NCBI GenBank assembly: GCA_012184525.1
Contig: WOFQ01000011.1
Location: 186,001 to 250,000 of the forward strand
Length of the DNA: 64,000 nt
Direction of reading: 5' to 3'
Origin: Xenoacremonium recifei
Taxonomy: Eukaryota; Ascomycota; Sordariomycetes; Hypocreales; Nectriaceae
This document shows positions 1 through 11,432 of this stretch, piece after piece; positions within the stretch are counted from its first letter, which is position 1; every line of letters begins with the position of its first letter. The notes under the pieces are model-generated. The model did not search any database. It was not told where the DNA came from and saw nothing but the letters and a program-made list of their open reading frames with translations. The translations under genes were made by a program, and so were the position numbers.

Positions 1-3000
1 TGTGGCAAGTCTCAAAATCTCTCCTTCGCTGCACGTCCGTGTCGAAGACCCGGGGCAACCCAGATACTGTGGGTTGTATGTACAGCACTGTACTTGGAGC
101 ACAGCACACGCATCCTAACAACGCACAGCGTTTCGACTTTGGTGCACGCATCTCCGCCCCATCCGTTGTGGTTCGGAGGGAAAGCTTCGGGACTAAATTT
201 AGCCTAGATTGGTAAGTCACTGCCAGCTCATCCACACACCATCCGTCACCAAGCTGGGCGATCGGCCGAGGGGACAACGCCTGTTTTCTAGCGAGGGGCT
301 GGCGTCACCGGTCGCTGAAGCGCCGCATAGTACTCTGTAGAGAGACCAAGGCCTGCGAGACACGCAGCAGGATCAAACACAGTTAGAGGTGAGTAACAAG
401 AACCAACATCAGAGAAGCGGTCAGGCGGAGGCGAAGGCGTGAGTGGCGCAAACGGCAGTTCAAGACAGAGTTGGGGACAGAGGGTGAGCGGTAGATTAGG
501 ATTAGGGAGGGACTCATGCACCAACTGGCACATTCCCGCAGCAGTGTTGCTGATGATGAGAAGGCTGGGTAATCGTGCGTGGATGAGGTGGAGGGAGGGA
601 TGGATGGATGGGTGGATGGATGAGAGCGAGCACCTTGAATCCGGTTGAAATGTGACTGACCGTCGAAAAGCCGCAGGTGGCAGGTGCGAACGTACGAACC
701 GCACCCTCGCTCTTTCCCAAGCTCTCGAGGCCCCGCCCGCCAGGGATCACGTCATCTGGGCAAATCACAATTCTCCCAGCCGGCCAGCCACATCGCCGCC
801 CCACTCCAGGGCTGAATCAGCCAGTCACAAGTGTAAAAAGACACTGGGCCCGCCCCTCAAATCATCTCGTCGCATTTCCTCGTCCTCCTCGCCGCCTCTC
901 CTCCTCCACGGCCAATCAATCCTGCTCCCCTCGACCACTCGACGAGCAATCAGATTCGTCCATCCCCCAGCATTGAAACATAATTTTTTTTTCTGCTGGC
1001 TCAGGATCTGTGGCCATTCACAGCAGCTCGACTAACGGCTGATCCGCGCCCACCTTGTTTGGCTTGCGATACACGGCTGTGAGCCGCCAGATCCCTCGAT
1101 TCAATTCGTCCGTTTGGCCGCCCGACCCCTCAAGCTTCTTGAACGGCTGCGCGCCTGTTAGACGGCTTTGCACCACAGCCGCCCGCTGGGACCATTGCCA
1201 ATAAGAGGTCATCGAGGTAAGACGTCACCTTCCGTCAAGCCGCTGCAGTTCGCCCTGCAGCGCATGTCATGCTCCGGCGCATCGCCGTCGCCTTGCTGGT
1301 CGCCTGAAACGCGCATTTTTTGCTGACGCCGGACCGCAGTGGAAGCTTTGCTGCCCAGCACAGGAATTCAGCCGTAGCTCCAAAGCTCCAGCTCCAGCTC
1401 CAGCTCCATTCCCCATTTCTGAGTACCTTGCCTTGCTTGCTTGCTTGCACCCGCCAGGCCAGCCTCCGATCCCCGGAACGCTGCTAGAAAGGAGCAATAC
1501 GCGCCGCGCGCCACCTCTGGCCCTTGGAAGTCCCGAGTCTCCATTTGCAGGGCCCCCCCGATCTTGCTCGCTTGCTTTCGTCTGGTCTCGTTCTTAGCTG
1601 AAGCGTTGTTGTTCTGTCGCTGCGACGCCAGCCCCGAGACAGCCCAGGCAAAATCCACCCTAATAAATCAACCCACCGCCCCCCCAGCAAATCAGCTCGC
1701 TTTTTTCGCGTCGCCCTTTGGCCTCTCTCAACTTCGCGATTGTCGAGACCTATCATCGTCGCCAGCTTGCTCTTCGCTTCATCCATTGGCCGCATTGCTT
1801 GTCAGGTGACAATTTGTCCCTGCGGATCCCGATCTTACCCCATATTCACGGCCATCAATCAACCAGCCAGCCCTCTGCGGCGGTTCATTTGCTCGCCTCT
1901 CGGACTCCCGTCGCGTGGGAAATCCAGGCGTTCCGTTGCTCGTGCACGTTTCTGCCTCGTGCTTCTGTGACTGCGACAGACCCGAGTCGTACAACACAAA
2001 AAGGGTACGTCAGGCCTCGCTCTCTTTCCATCGAATGACCGTTCTTCTGTTCCCCTTCGAGGCTTTTCAACAGCCCTATTCGGGGGCCGCATTGACTGCC
2101 AGTGGCAGAGTTGCCAACCGCGCCGTTGGGGTTCATGTTAGGCCGGTGAACGCTGTGCGCGGCGCGAGATTCACTGCTGCCCACTCGACGCGTCTGGCAC
2201 CCTTCGTTCGCCTCATTGCTTTTTCCTTGTTCCTTGGTCTTGCACTCTCTTTTCTTGCCTTTGCATGCGCACAGCCGTGAGTGTCGCGCTCGAACCCCTT
2301 CTTGGCTGCCTGCATCCCGCCAGCCTCTTCCATCCACCAGCCAACTCACTTACACCGACTATTGCTGCCGGTCCCCGCCCTCACTGCCCTGCTCTGCTCC
2401 CGTTTGCCTGGACCTAGACTGAGGCTCATGCTGACGACACTGGACATAGCCGCTGCTAAGTTTACACGCACGTCTTGCTCCCCTACCGCTGCCCAGCACC
2501 CTTGGCGACGGCCTCACATGTATGTGCCGTGTCTCTCTTTTTTTGCTTTGTGCCCCCTCCCTGCGCACACCCTGGGGTCACGCTTTCGGCAGAATTGGCT
2601 TTGGTAGTGCTGTGCAGAGGTTGAGTGCCTCATCGAGTTACCTGCCCGATTCAACCACATGCCGGAAAGCTACCTAGGTAGAATATGACATCCCCCCCCT
2701 CACATTCCTTCTCCCTCCCGTTGCCCCTCACCACCATGACGGTCTATCACCTCGCTGGCGTCGCAGTCTCGCAAACGAGGCCCCCGACTGTCGTTCAGCC
2801 TTGTGATGTACCTGTGCGTTCTTCCGCCGGGGGCCCCTGGCAGGAGTCCTCCCACTATCCGTTGGCGCGGCCAAGTGGTCGCAGTTCTCCAGAGCACCGG
2901 ATGCCCGAGAAGTCTCGCCTTCCAACCAGTTTGAGCGCCGCCTCAACTTGATGCACGACTTCGCAGCGCTTATCTGGCTGCTTGCATCGCAGGGCCCGCT

Positions 3001-3924
3001 CCGCTCCCGCCAGCCAGCGGACAGCTTCACGTCCACTCCCTCGCCCGTGGCCGCCTGTAGTTTGGGCGCCACGCTTGATGGCTACAACTGGCTGGGCTGG
3101 ACTTGGCTGGGGTCCTTGCTGAGACGGCTGGCCGGTGGGCCAAGGCCCTGTTGCATATTCCGTCATGCAGCTCCAGTTGCCAACGCATCAAGCGTGCGGC
3201 CACCAGCATCTCCCGCTCGGCGCCCCCGGTTTTCTGCCCATTGACCCTCGCCCCCTGGTATGGATCCTAGCTGGCATAAATACAGACGAGCTAACGCCTT
3301 TGGTTGGACAGACCTCGCCAGTATCCCTTTGAAGACGTCTGGGGCTCGCTTCAAGCCTTCTGTTTCGTCCAGCTTTTCTTGCTCAACGTTGGGCCTTGGC
3401 TTCCCGGCCTTATTCGCCTTGCTTCGTCCTCACGTGGCTTGTGTTCTCAAGAGCTGAGCCATCGCTAGAACGCTGCCCCGCCACGACATCAGCCCGCATA
3501 TGCCGTGGGAGGCCATCTGAGCAGCTCAGACGCTTTGCCTCATCCACCCGGTGCCAGCTCATCGCCGCATACCCAATAGGTTGGGTGCCTGCCTGTGCAT
3601 CCCATCCAGCTCACTCGTACCGGCCCAGTGACGAAACTCACAAAGCATCGAGAGCCCAACTAATACCCAAGCGACCAACGACCATTAAACCCTCAGAGCT
3701 CGCTAACCGGGTCTCCTTGTCGAACACAGCTATTCGTCATTTCTCTTGTGGTGTTTCCCCCCCAGCCCTCATCGTGCTTTGGGAGCAGTTCATTCGATAG
3801 CTTCTTTGCTTAACCCTGACTGGCTGGCTACTTGATCTGAGCCTCATCGCCAGACCACGAATCGCATCGCGACGGAGTTGCCACACTTCCTCGCGACGCC
3901 TCTAGAGCCGTTCCTCTCCGGATT
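1..3924. other. long non-coding upstream region of hapB
   Basis: No frame here looks like a protein: the open frames are short, low-complexity, overlap on both strands and match no family I know. The + strand is pyrimidine-rich over most of 700-3900, as fungal promoters and 5' leaders often are. Simple repeats lie at about 597-622 (GGAT type), 1385-1408 (four GCTCCA units) and 1432-1447 (four CTTG units). CCAAT boxes are visible at 912-916, 1198-1202 and 3573-3577, and ATTGG at 1785-1789. Part of it is probably a long 5' UTR for hapB, perhaps with leader introns, but I cannot place a transcription start. Confidence 0.6.
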
Positions 3925-4848
3925 ATGGAGTACGGCCAATATCCGCAACAACAGAATCTACAACAGACAGCTACTACCACTACCGCCAACTACTCCAACA
4001 TAGGGACCGGTCCCGAAACGACCTCTCCCACGACCGTGTCCTCGCAGCAACAGCAGAATCAGGGCACCGGACACAACATGTATCAACCCCAGTACGGCGG
4101 CGTGCCACAGCAGGGCATGCAGCAGGTTCATTATGGCATGCCTGGCATTCAGGCTGCCGCAATGGCCGCCACAGCAGCGGCTTCTGGTTCCAATTACCCA
4201 TATATGAACTCGGATCCAAACATGCCGCAGAGTTCTCCTCGCATGGGTGCCAACTCCAAGAAGGATGCGCGCTCATCCCCGAGGATGAACAACCTCCCCC
4301 AAATACCTGGCCGCCGTATGAGCCAGGTTACCAGCCCGGGAGTCAGCAGCGCTCCCAATCTACTGAACCACACCGCAGCTCGACCTGGTGTTTCCGCACC
4401 CCAAATGCCCCAGGCTCAGATGCAACATCCTCAGTCACCAGAGATGCCTTCCAGCAGCGGCGTCGAAGAGTCTCCCCTCTATGTCAACGCCAAGCAGTTC
4501 CACCGCATTCTCAAGCGCCGCGTTGCCCGTCAACGGTTGGAGGAGCAGTTGAGACTGACTTCTAAGGGAAGAAAGCCGTATCTCCACGAGTCTCGACACA
4601 ACCACGCGATGCGCCGACCTCGCGGCCCCGGCGGACGATTCCTGACGGCCGAAGAGGTCGCGGCGATGGAGCGAGAAAAAGAGGTCGCGGCCGAGGCCAA
4701 GGCGGAAAGCGCAGAAGCTGCCGGCAAGATGTCGGGAGGCGCAGGGACTAAGCGCAAGTCAGAAGCCGGAAGCGCCGCCGTTGCAAACAAAAAAGCTAAG
4801 ACGGAGACAGAGAGCCCTGATGACGATGACGACGAGGACGACGGTTAG
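3925..4848 (+). CDS. hapB: CCAAT-binding factor subunit HapB (NF-YA/HAP2)
   Basis: Sequence-specific subunit of the heterotrimeric CCAAT-binding complex (with HapC/NF-YB and HapE/NF-YC), a nuclear transcription factor. Single exon, 307 residues. Residues 1-180 are Gln/Pro/Met-rich and low complexity. The NF-YA core is at about 181-245: the subunit-association helix contains YVNAKQFHRILKRR, and the DNA-binding part contains KPYLHESRHNHAMRRPRG and GRFL. Downstream lies an acidic-basic tail with a likely nuclear signal (KKAKTE) and a terminal run of Asp/Glu. The ATG at 3925 opens the Gln-rich N-terminus and no upstream in-frame ATG is present. HapB is known to be autoregulated in Aspergillus; CCAAT motifs upstream are compatible with that here, which is inference. 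Confidence 0.96.
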   Translation: MEYGQYPQQQNLQQTATTTTANYSNIGTGPETTSPTTVSSQQQQNQGTGHNMYQPQYGGVPQQGMQQVHYGMPGIQAAAMAATAAASGSNYPYMNSDPNMPQSSPRMGANSKKDARSSPRMNNLPQIPGRRMSQVTSPGVSSAPNLLNHTAARPGVSAPQMPQAQMQHPQSPEMPSSSGVEESPLYVNAKQFHRILKRRVARQRLEEQLRLTSKGRKPYLHESRHNHAMRRPRGPGGRFLTAEEVAAMEREKEVAAEAKAESAEAAGKMSGGAGTKRKSEAGSAAVANKKAKTETESPDDDDDEDDG

Positions 4849-6370
4849 TCACGCGACTAACGTCAACATGACTTTTACTTGTCTCCTTTGTCAGTCCACC
4901 AGCGGTTTACGATGTCACGACAGCAGAGATGATTTTCCTCATTTTGCCCTTTTTTCGCTATCTCTCGCTTTACACGGCCATTTTATATTCTCTTTATTTC
5001 TTTTTTATTCCCGGTTCACCTACTCCCCCTCCCCTCTCTTGTTGCGAGTCGGAAGTACAACCAAGCGGCGGCCCACGATCCGACAGGGCGAGATGCCCGT
5101 GTTCTAATAGGGAAATGAGGCGCAGAAGTTGGAACGTCTCAAATCAAACAAAGCATGGTTCGTAGTTGAAGGGCTGCCCTACCTTGTCGGATCGAGGGCC
5201 GCCGGATACCGTATATCAAATTCTTTTTAATACAGACAGCACTGGACTGGCAACAGCATGTCGGGCGCGGCTGCGGACTCGCGTGGCCACAGGAATACTG
5301 GACGGACAGAATGCATGGACGATTCGACATGATGGATACCCCCTCTTCGCTACCTCGTTCGATTCTTTCTCCCCTTGTTTCGACTTCATTTCCTTGTTGA
5401 GTTTGCCTCGTGCACATACCGAGCTTGCCGTGGGCGGAATCGTGGGTCTGGTTACCGACGAGGACTCTGCGGCAGGTGGTTGTCGAACGAGCGAGTACGT
5501 ATGCGAGGTTGAGGCCGGACAAGTGTTGAGATGGAAGGGAGAAACACAGACGCATCGACACTCAAAAAGCATGAAAAATCGAAAGAAAAAAAGAAGCTTG
5601 CCCGCAAGGAGAGCGTTGATGGAGAGTGAATGAATGACTTGTCTTTTATTATTGTACCAAGGAAGAGAAAATAGTTGGGGCTGCCCAGGTTCTGGATGGA
5701 TGGGACTAGGTATTTAGACTCTACCAGGGTAATCCGTCGCCGGACATTACCAGGGAGATTGACCACAAATTGAGATATGCACATGCTATTGTTGCTTTTT
5801 TGCTTTTGAGACTTGATTCGACGATTGCTCTTTGGTGTAGTCTCCTACCTAGTTGGTGCGGGTGAAGGCCTGTGATTTGTCGCCGCGAGAGTCCGAGCCG
5901 ATTGGCCGATGGCTGACGGGAGCGGCCTTTGGACTGAGGCCGGATCGGTCAAGTTGCTCCATGGGACTGAACCAACCATTAGACTGACTAACAAAAAAGT
6001 ACCGAGGCGCCGCTTGCTGGCCTGAGAGCCGTTTCGTTGGAGTCGTTCTGGGGCCGGGGCTGTTAGGTTGAGTCAGCGACGGTGCTCCAGCTGCCCCGGG
6101 ATGCGGATTTACTGATCCGGCAGCACGCTTTACCCCAGAATTGCCAACCCCAGCCTGAACCTCGGCTTGTCAGCTAAAGGACCGAGCTGGTGCTCCCCCT
6201 CGACCTCCACTGCTGGAAGCAATATCAACTATGTAGCGCCCATGCGTGGTGTTCTCTGATGTCGCTGACTAGATTGGGACTGTTTTCTTCAATCGCTGCT
6301 CCCCGACCCGACTCTGTCCCTTTGTCTCTTCTTGACTGCCCGTTGGTATCGACACTGGCATCCTCCCATC
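4849..6370. other. intergenic, hapB 3' region and upstream of the APH-like gene
   Basis: About 1.5 kb between two same-strand genes. It should hold the hapB 3' UTR (T-rich around 4925-5040) and the promoter of the next gene. Open frames on both strands here are low-complexity and unrecognised. No RNA gene or repeat was seen. Confidence 0.5.
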
Positions 6371-7594
6371 ATGGCGGGCCGCGTGCGACAACCGATCGAC
6401 GAGGCGGCGTTTGAGAAGTACATTACTGGAAATGTGCCTGCCATCAAGACGCCGATTGATCTGAAGCAGGTGAGTGCCCTTCACTATACCCAATCTTGTC
6501 GATTGTGCATGTTGAAATGTCCCGCCCCAGTTTGGCTTCGGTCAATCGAACCCCACGTACCAGATCACGGCTGCCGATGGCCAACGCTTCGTCATGCGCA
6601 AGAAGCCCCCGGGCAAGCTGCTCTCCAAGACGGCGCACAAGGTCGAGCGCGAATACCGCATAATGCACGCCCTCGAGCACACCGACGTGGCCGTGCCCAA
6701 GACGTATTGCCTCTGCGAAGACGACTCCATCATCGGCACGCCCTTCTACATCATGGAGTTCCTGGACGGGCGCATCTTCGAGGACTTTACGATGCCCGGG
6801 GTCAGCGCCACGGAGCGCGAGGCCATGTGGCAGGAGGCGGTGCGGACGCTGGCGCGATTCCACGCTGTGGACTACAAGGCCGTCGGGCTGGAGAAGTTTG
6901 GCAAGCCGGCGGGCTTCTATAACCGCCAGATCCAGACGTGGACGACCATCTGCGCCAGCCAGGAGAAGGCGGTTGACGTGGAGACCAAGGAGCCCGTGGG
7001 CAAGCTGCCGCACTTTGAGGAGACGGTGCGGTTCTTCAAGAACGAGAAGCTGCAGCCGAAAGACCGGGCAACGTTGGTGCACGGCGACTACAAGATTGAT
7101 AACCTGGTGTTTCACAAGACGGAGCCGCGGGTGATTGGTATTCTTGAGTATGTTATACCCTCTCTTTACTGATAGATAGTCGGGACTTGAGCTGACTGGA
7201 CCCTCACAGCTGGGAAATGTCAACAGTCGGCCACCCGCTCTCGGATGTGTGCAACTTCCTGACCAACTTCTACACGGCCAAGCACCCGGGAGCGGCGCCC
7301 TACGATGCGTCGGCCTTCCTGCCGGGGCGGACGCCGGGTCTGCCGCAGCCGGAGCAGATTCTTCAGTGGTACACGGAGACGTCGGGCTACGACCCGCGGT
7401 CCGAGGTGCCTTGGGGCATGGCCTTCAACATCTGGAAGTTGGCGGGGGTGTGCCAGGGCATCGCGGCGCGGTATGCGGTGCGGCAGGCGAGTAGCGAGAA
7501 GGCGAAGCATCATGCTGTGACGAGGGGTCCGATGGCCGAGTTTGCGTGGAAGCTGGCGCAGGAGGCGAAGGGTCAGGCGGCGCCAAAGCTGTAA
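6371..7594 (+). CDS. APH/ACAD10-like phosphotransferase-domain protein
   Basis: Kinase-fold protein of the aminoglycoside phosphotransferase/choline kinase superfamily, closest in motif pattern to the N-terminal domain of ACAD10/ACAD11. Model: exons 6371-6469, 6531-7147 and 7210-7594, giving 366 residues. Both introns (61 and 62 nt) have GT-AG ends and splicing is in phase. Motifs: RKKPPG near the N-lobe Lys, the catalytic Brenner loop LVHGDYKIDN, and, only after removing intron 2, the metal-binding segment ILDWEMSTVGHP. Family members phosphorylate small molecules; in ACAD10/11 the kinase domain acts on 4-hydroxy fatty acyl-CoAs, but here there is no dehydrogenase domain, so the substrate is unknown. 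The start is the first ATG in frame with the motif-bearing exons. Confidence 0.88.
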
Positions 7595-8209
7595 AGCAAA
7601 TGAATTGTAAACTTGGATAGAACAATGTTGATGAGTTTTGGTGTTCTAGCCTGAGGATGTAGCATGAGGGTCAACCCGGTTGAGCCTCTTCAGGGCGGTC
7701 CACGTGGTTGACTGTATTGGCTGCTGACATGCGCCAGGCCATCCTGGTTAAACGCTGACAGCCCAGGTCAGGTCAGGTCACCGACATTCGCATAAAAAAC
7801 CCCAACCAGGTGCTGTTTCATGATGCTCGCCGTGTCTATCGGTGGATGAGGTCGAGATAAGAGACGGGGCCGGGGGGTTATCTCCGGGCCAAGACCGGAC
7901 CCGAGATCCAATCAGGGGCCTTCCAGATCGCTGGAGCCGGCCGACATGCACCATGACGCTGGCCCGGGATGATCATGGAACCTTGATTGTTCACACTTTT
8001 CAACTTCACCGGGCCTCACTCAAACCTCGCGAATTTACATACACGCAGGCAGGCGCTGTATAAAGATGCTCGAGACCCCGGGACCCACGCCCTGAATTCC
8101 AGACACTGCTGACTGCTGCGACTACTAACCACTAACCCCCACCACGGACGGCATCCTCAACACCTGTATACAACATCACCACTTCACTTCAACTGCACAT
8201 CACCACCGC
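7595..8209. other. intergenic promoter of the Yvc1-like gene
   Basis: About 0.6 kb between two same-strand genes. A TATAAAG sequence lies at 8059-8065, about 145 nt upstream of the next start codon, followed by a CA/CT-rich leader. No gene seen. Confidence 0.55.
8059..8065 (+). promoter_or_regulatory. putative TATA box of the Yvc1-like gene
   Basis: TATAAAG about 145 nt before the start codon, with an A/C-rich, purine-poor leader between. Position and context fit a core promoter; not proven. Confidence 0.45.
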
Positions 8210-10479
8210 ATGAATGGCATGGCCGCCCGACAACGGCGCATCGTCCTCCCGCCGCCCAACGACGAGCGCCGCCCGCTGCTCAGCCGCCTCAACTCGGGCA
8301 TGCGCGCGGCGTCCGAGAGCATCGATCCCGTCTACAGCTGCATGACCGATCCGCACAGCCATCTGCCCGTCTACACCAACATCCACCGCATCCGCCGCGA
8401 CATCATCAGCGTGGTCGAGGACTACCTGACGCTCGAGCAGCTGCGCGACGTCCGCATCAACGTCACGGTTGTGCGCCCGCTGGTCGACAAGTTCTACGAG
8501 CTGAACGACATCAGCATCATCTACTGTCTGCTGGTCAACCGCGCGCAGTTCCTCGATGAGCAGTCGCACTTGAATAATCGCCAGAATGTCAATTGGACGA
8601 GGGCGACGCTGTGCGAGCTTATTGCTACGCGTATTCTCAGGCGCTTTGGCGAGGCGTATGAGGGCGCGGATGGGCTGTTGTTGCTGGCGCATATCCTCGT
8701 GGCGGGCTTTGAGCCCTTCCAGAACGCGCCGGATCAGATCCGCGCTGAAGCTGAGCGCAGCACCTCGTGGACGCAGAACCGCACGCTGCCGTCGTTGGAG
8801 ATTGCCATTGTCACCGAGAGCAAGCACTTCCTCAGCTCGACGACCTGCCAAAAGGTTGTATCGGCCATCTATGAGGGCCGGATCGTGTACACGCCGTCGA
8901 CCTTCTGGGACATCATCCCCGACCACTACAAGCTCAAGCCCATCTCGCTTTACGACCCGCGCGACTCGCCGCTGCTCAACCAGTACCGCCTGATTGTACC
9001 GCGCACACGGAATATCCTCGAGGTCTTCCAATTCGTCGTGCTGCTATGCTTGTATGTGGCTGTCATGGTGAAGCGCATGGAGCGGTCTTTCTCGGGGTTG
9101 GAGGCGTGCTTCGCCATCTTCGCCTTTGGTTGGGGGCTGGACCAGTTTGCCACGATTTTGGCGCACGGCTGGAGCGTCTACACGCAGAACTTGTGGTCGT
9201 TTCTTGACGTCGGCTTCATCATGATATATTGGGCGTACCTGATCTTGCGCCTTTACGGCTGGCATACTCACAGCATTGGGCCAGCTCAGCAAGCTTACGA
9301 CGTGCTGGCGCTGGGGGCACCGATGCTGATACCTCGACTTGCCTTCACTCTGCTCTCGGATAATCTAATCTTCTTATCGCTACGGTCCATGATGGCGGAT
9401 TTCTTCTTCCTCACCGCGCTCTCGGCTTGGTGTTTCTTGGGCTTCTTGCTGGCGCTGTTGTGGCTAGGAGAGGGCGCTCACCCACTCATGTAAGTGTGCA
9501 CCTTCGTTCCCTTTTGTGACTATATGTTAACAATTTTAGCACAATTTCAAAGTGGATGATTTACATATGGTTTGGACTCGACGGTACCGGCATTCAGCGT
9601 TCAGTAAGTTTATGTGTTCAGACTCGACTTCCTCACAACCCTGACCTCTGACAGACCGAATTCCACTGGCTGCTGGGACCGAGCATCATGGTGACCTTTG
9701 CGTTCCTCGGAAACACCCTCTTCCTCACCATCCTGGTCTCTATGCTATCCAACACCTTCAGCAACATCTCTTCAAACGCCACAGCAGAGATCCAGTTCCG
9801 CAAAGCAGTCCTGACCCTCGAAGGCGTCAAGGCTGATGCTGTCTTTGCCTACCAACCTCCCTTCAACATCCTCGCCGTCTTCCTCTTCGTCCCCCTTAAA
9901 TTCATTGTCAGCCCGCGCTGGTTCCATAAGATCCACGTTGCCGCGGTCAAGACGGTCAATCTCCCTCTTCTTCTCATCATCGCCATCGCCGAACGTCGCA
10001 TCCTCTGGCCCCCGCGTCAATTACCCAGGGAGGCGCAGTCGCAGCCGACCAAGAACCGCTTCTGGAAGAAATGGCGGCTTCCCGTGCACCGCGACCTCCG
10101 TGCTGTTTTCCAGGTGCCGCCGCCGGACGACGTCCAGGACGACATCGCCATCGACGATGACCTGACGCATCATCTTATCCGACGGCAATTCACGCGAAGC
10201 GCGACCACGGACGAGCCGCAACAGCTGCGGCGACCCTCACGGCGGGATTCAATGTTCCCTGGTATTCCGCAGAAGCTTCAAGAATCCTTTGCTGACCCGG
10301 AGAATTTTGAAAATACGTCTGCGCGGCTGGAGAACCTGGAAAATAGCATGCGGCGGATGGAGACGATGTTGTCGAGGCTGGTTCCGTCAGAAGAGGAGGC
10401 GATTGAAGAGGATGAGTTAGACGAGAGTGGCACGCTGCGAGGAGACGGCTTCACGGCGGAGTCTTCGTTTAGAGAATAG
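8210..10479 (+). CDS. yvc1: Yvc1-type TRP calcium-permeable channel
   Basis: Fungal TRP-family cation channel; yeast Yvc1 releases Ca2+ from the vacuole under osmotic stress. Model: exons 8210-9489, 9540-9603 and 9655-10479, 722 residues; introns of 50 and 51 nt restore the frame exactly. The cytosolic N-terminus (about 1-265) includes TLEQLRDVRINVTVVRPLV. Hydrophobic segments follow from about residue 270 (FQFVVLLCLYVAVMV; FAIFAFGWGLDQFATIL; FIMIYWAYLILRLY; and a long pair near 385-420). The pore region WFGLDGTG is split across the first intron, and a last helix carries TFAFLGNTLFLTILVSML. The C-terminal tail has a predicted coiled coil (ARLENLENSMRRMETMLSRL) and an acidic patch. Vacuolar location is by family analogy. 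Confidence 0.93.
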
Positions 10480-10745
10480 ACGAGCGATCATTTGAATAGA
10501 GAGACATGACACTAGCTCCTTATTTTCGCATTGAAGCGTGCCTGATTCACTCCTGAACACCGGGAAGGGGTTTCGACAATGTTTGATGACTGATGATTCA
10601 CACATCTTGTAAAATATTGGGCATCACCTGTCGAGTCGAGGATCAAGTTGAAAACTCGAACCCAAATCAAACAAACTCACGACACATCACCCACACTCTT
10701 TACACTCTAAAAAAAAAAGCCTTCAAAAACAATTCCTTGCCTAAT

Positions 10746-11042
10746 ATGTGTACACTAACGTACTTCGAGCACAAAACCTGCAAGCACGTCTGGGCCGTGG
10801 TCACAATACCCTGTGCACCTTTCACAGGTTTCAACAACTGCCCGATCTTCTGCGACGGCACCGCAAAACCAACGCCTAAGTACGTCAAGACAAACAGCCA
10901 GCCGTGTCCACGATGCGATCTTCGTGGTGTGTATGATCGGAACTGGGTGCGGATGGTGGAGGCAATGGGGAGGGGGGTTAAGATTGGGGTTGGACCGGGG
11001 AGGGATGATTTTGGGTGGGATCTGAAGTGTGTGGTTTTGTGA
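10746..11042 (+). CDS. small Cys/His-rich hypothetical protein
   Basis: Single-exon frame of 98 residues, starting MCTLTYFEHKTCKHVW. It has Cys residues at positions 2, 11, 23, 32 and 36, a CPRC pair near 54-57 and a Cys close to the C-terminus, with His residues beside the first ones, so metal binding is possible. No signal peptide or membrane segment. The open frame extends upstream, but 10746 is the ATG that starts the Cys-patterned part, preceded by an A-rich leader typical of fungal starts. It resembles a type of short conserved hypothetical protein common in Sordariomycetes (PCPRCDLRG-like centre), but I know no function. Coding status is likely, not certain. Confidence 0.6.
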   Translation: MCTLTYFEHKTCKHVWAVVTIPCAPFTGFNNCPIFCDGTAKPTPKYVKTNSQPCPRCDLRGVYDRNWVRMVEAMGRGVKIGVGPGRDDFGWDLKCVVL

Positions 11043-11432
11043 AAAATCGAGTCATGGCATTACAGTACCTCAGATTGGGCAGGGAAGGAGGGTAATTCTA
11101 CGATTATTTTTTGTTGAGCTGTCTATAGTGGCTTGTGGTGGTTAGGAGACGCTGCAGAAATGGTGGTGGTGACCAAGGAGGATTGACCCTTGTCTCTCAT
11201 TCACACCGGTATAGAATATCTCACCCTCAAGACATGAAAACTCATCAACAGAAGGAAACTTTATAACAATATTCATTTTCTTTCAAAAAGGAACCAGTCC
11301 CAAACCCATCGGCATCTCGAAGCACACCCAGCCAGTGACATCACGTGCACTCCACCATCGAAATTCTCCTTCTCACTTACACACAACCACACTCACGATA
11401 CACCTCGCCTCGCATCCTCAACACCGCCACAA
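11043..11432. other. intergenic, promoter of mtq2
   Basis: About 390 nt between same-strand genes. The last 100 nt are CA/CT-rich, like fungal leaders. Nothing else seen. Confidence 0.5.

Noticed and set aside
652..1035. 127-codon frame upstream of hapB
   Set aside because: Low-complexity Pro/Ser/Arg composition in a pyrimidine-rich region, with overlapping frames of similar quality.
8189..9031. 280-codon frame on - opposite the Yvc1-like gene
   Set aside because: Antisense shadow of the channel exon 1, rich in Arg/Val/Asp.
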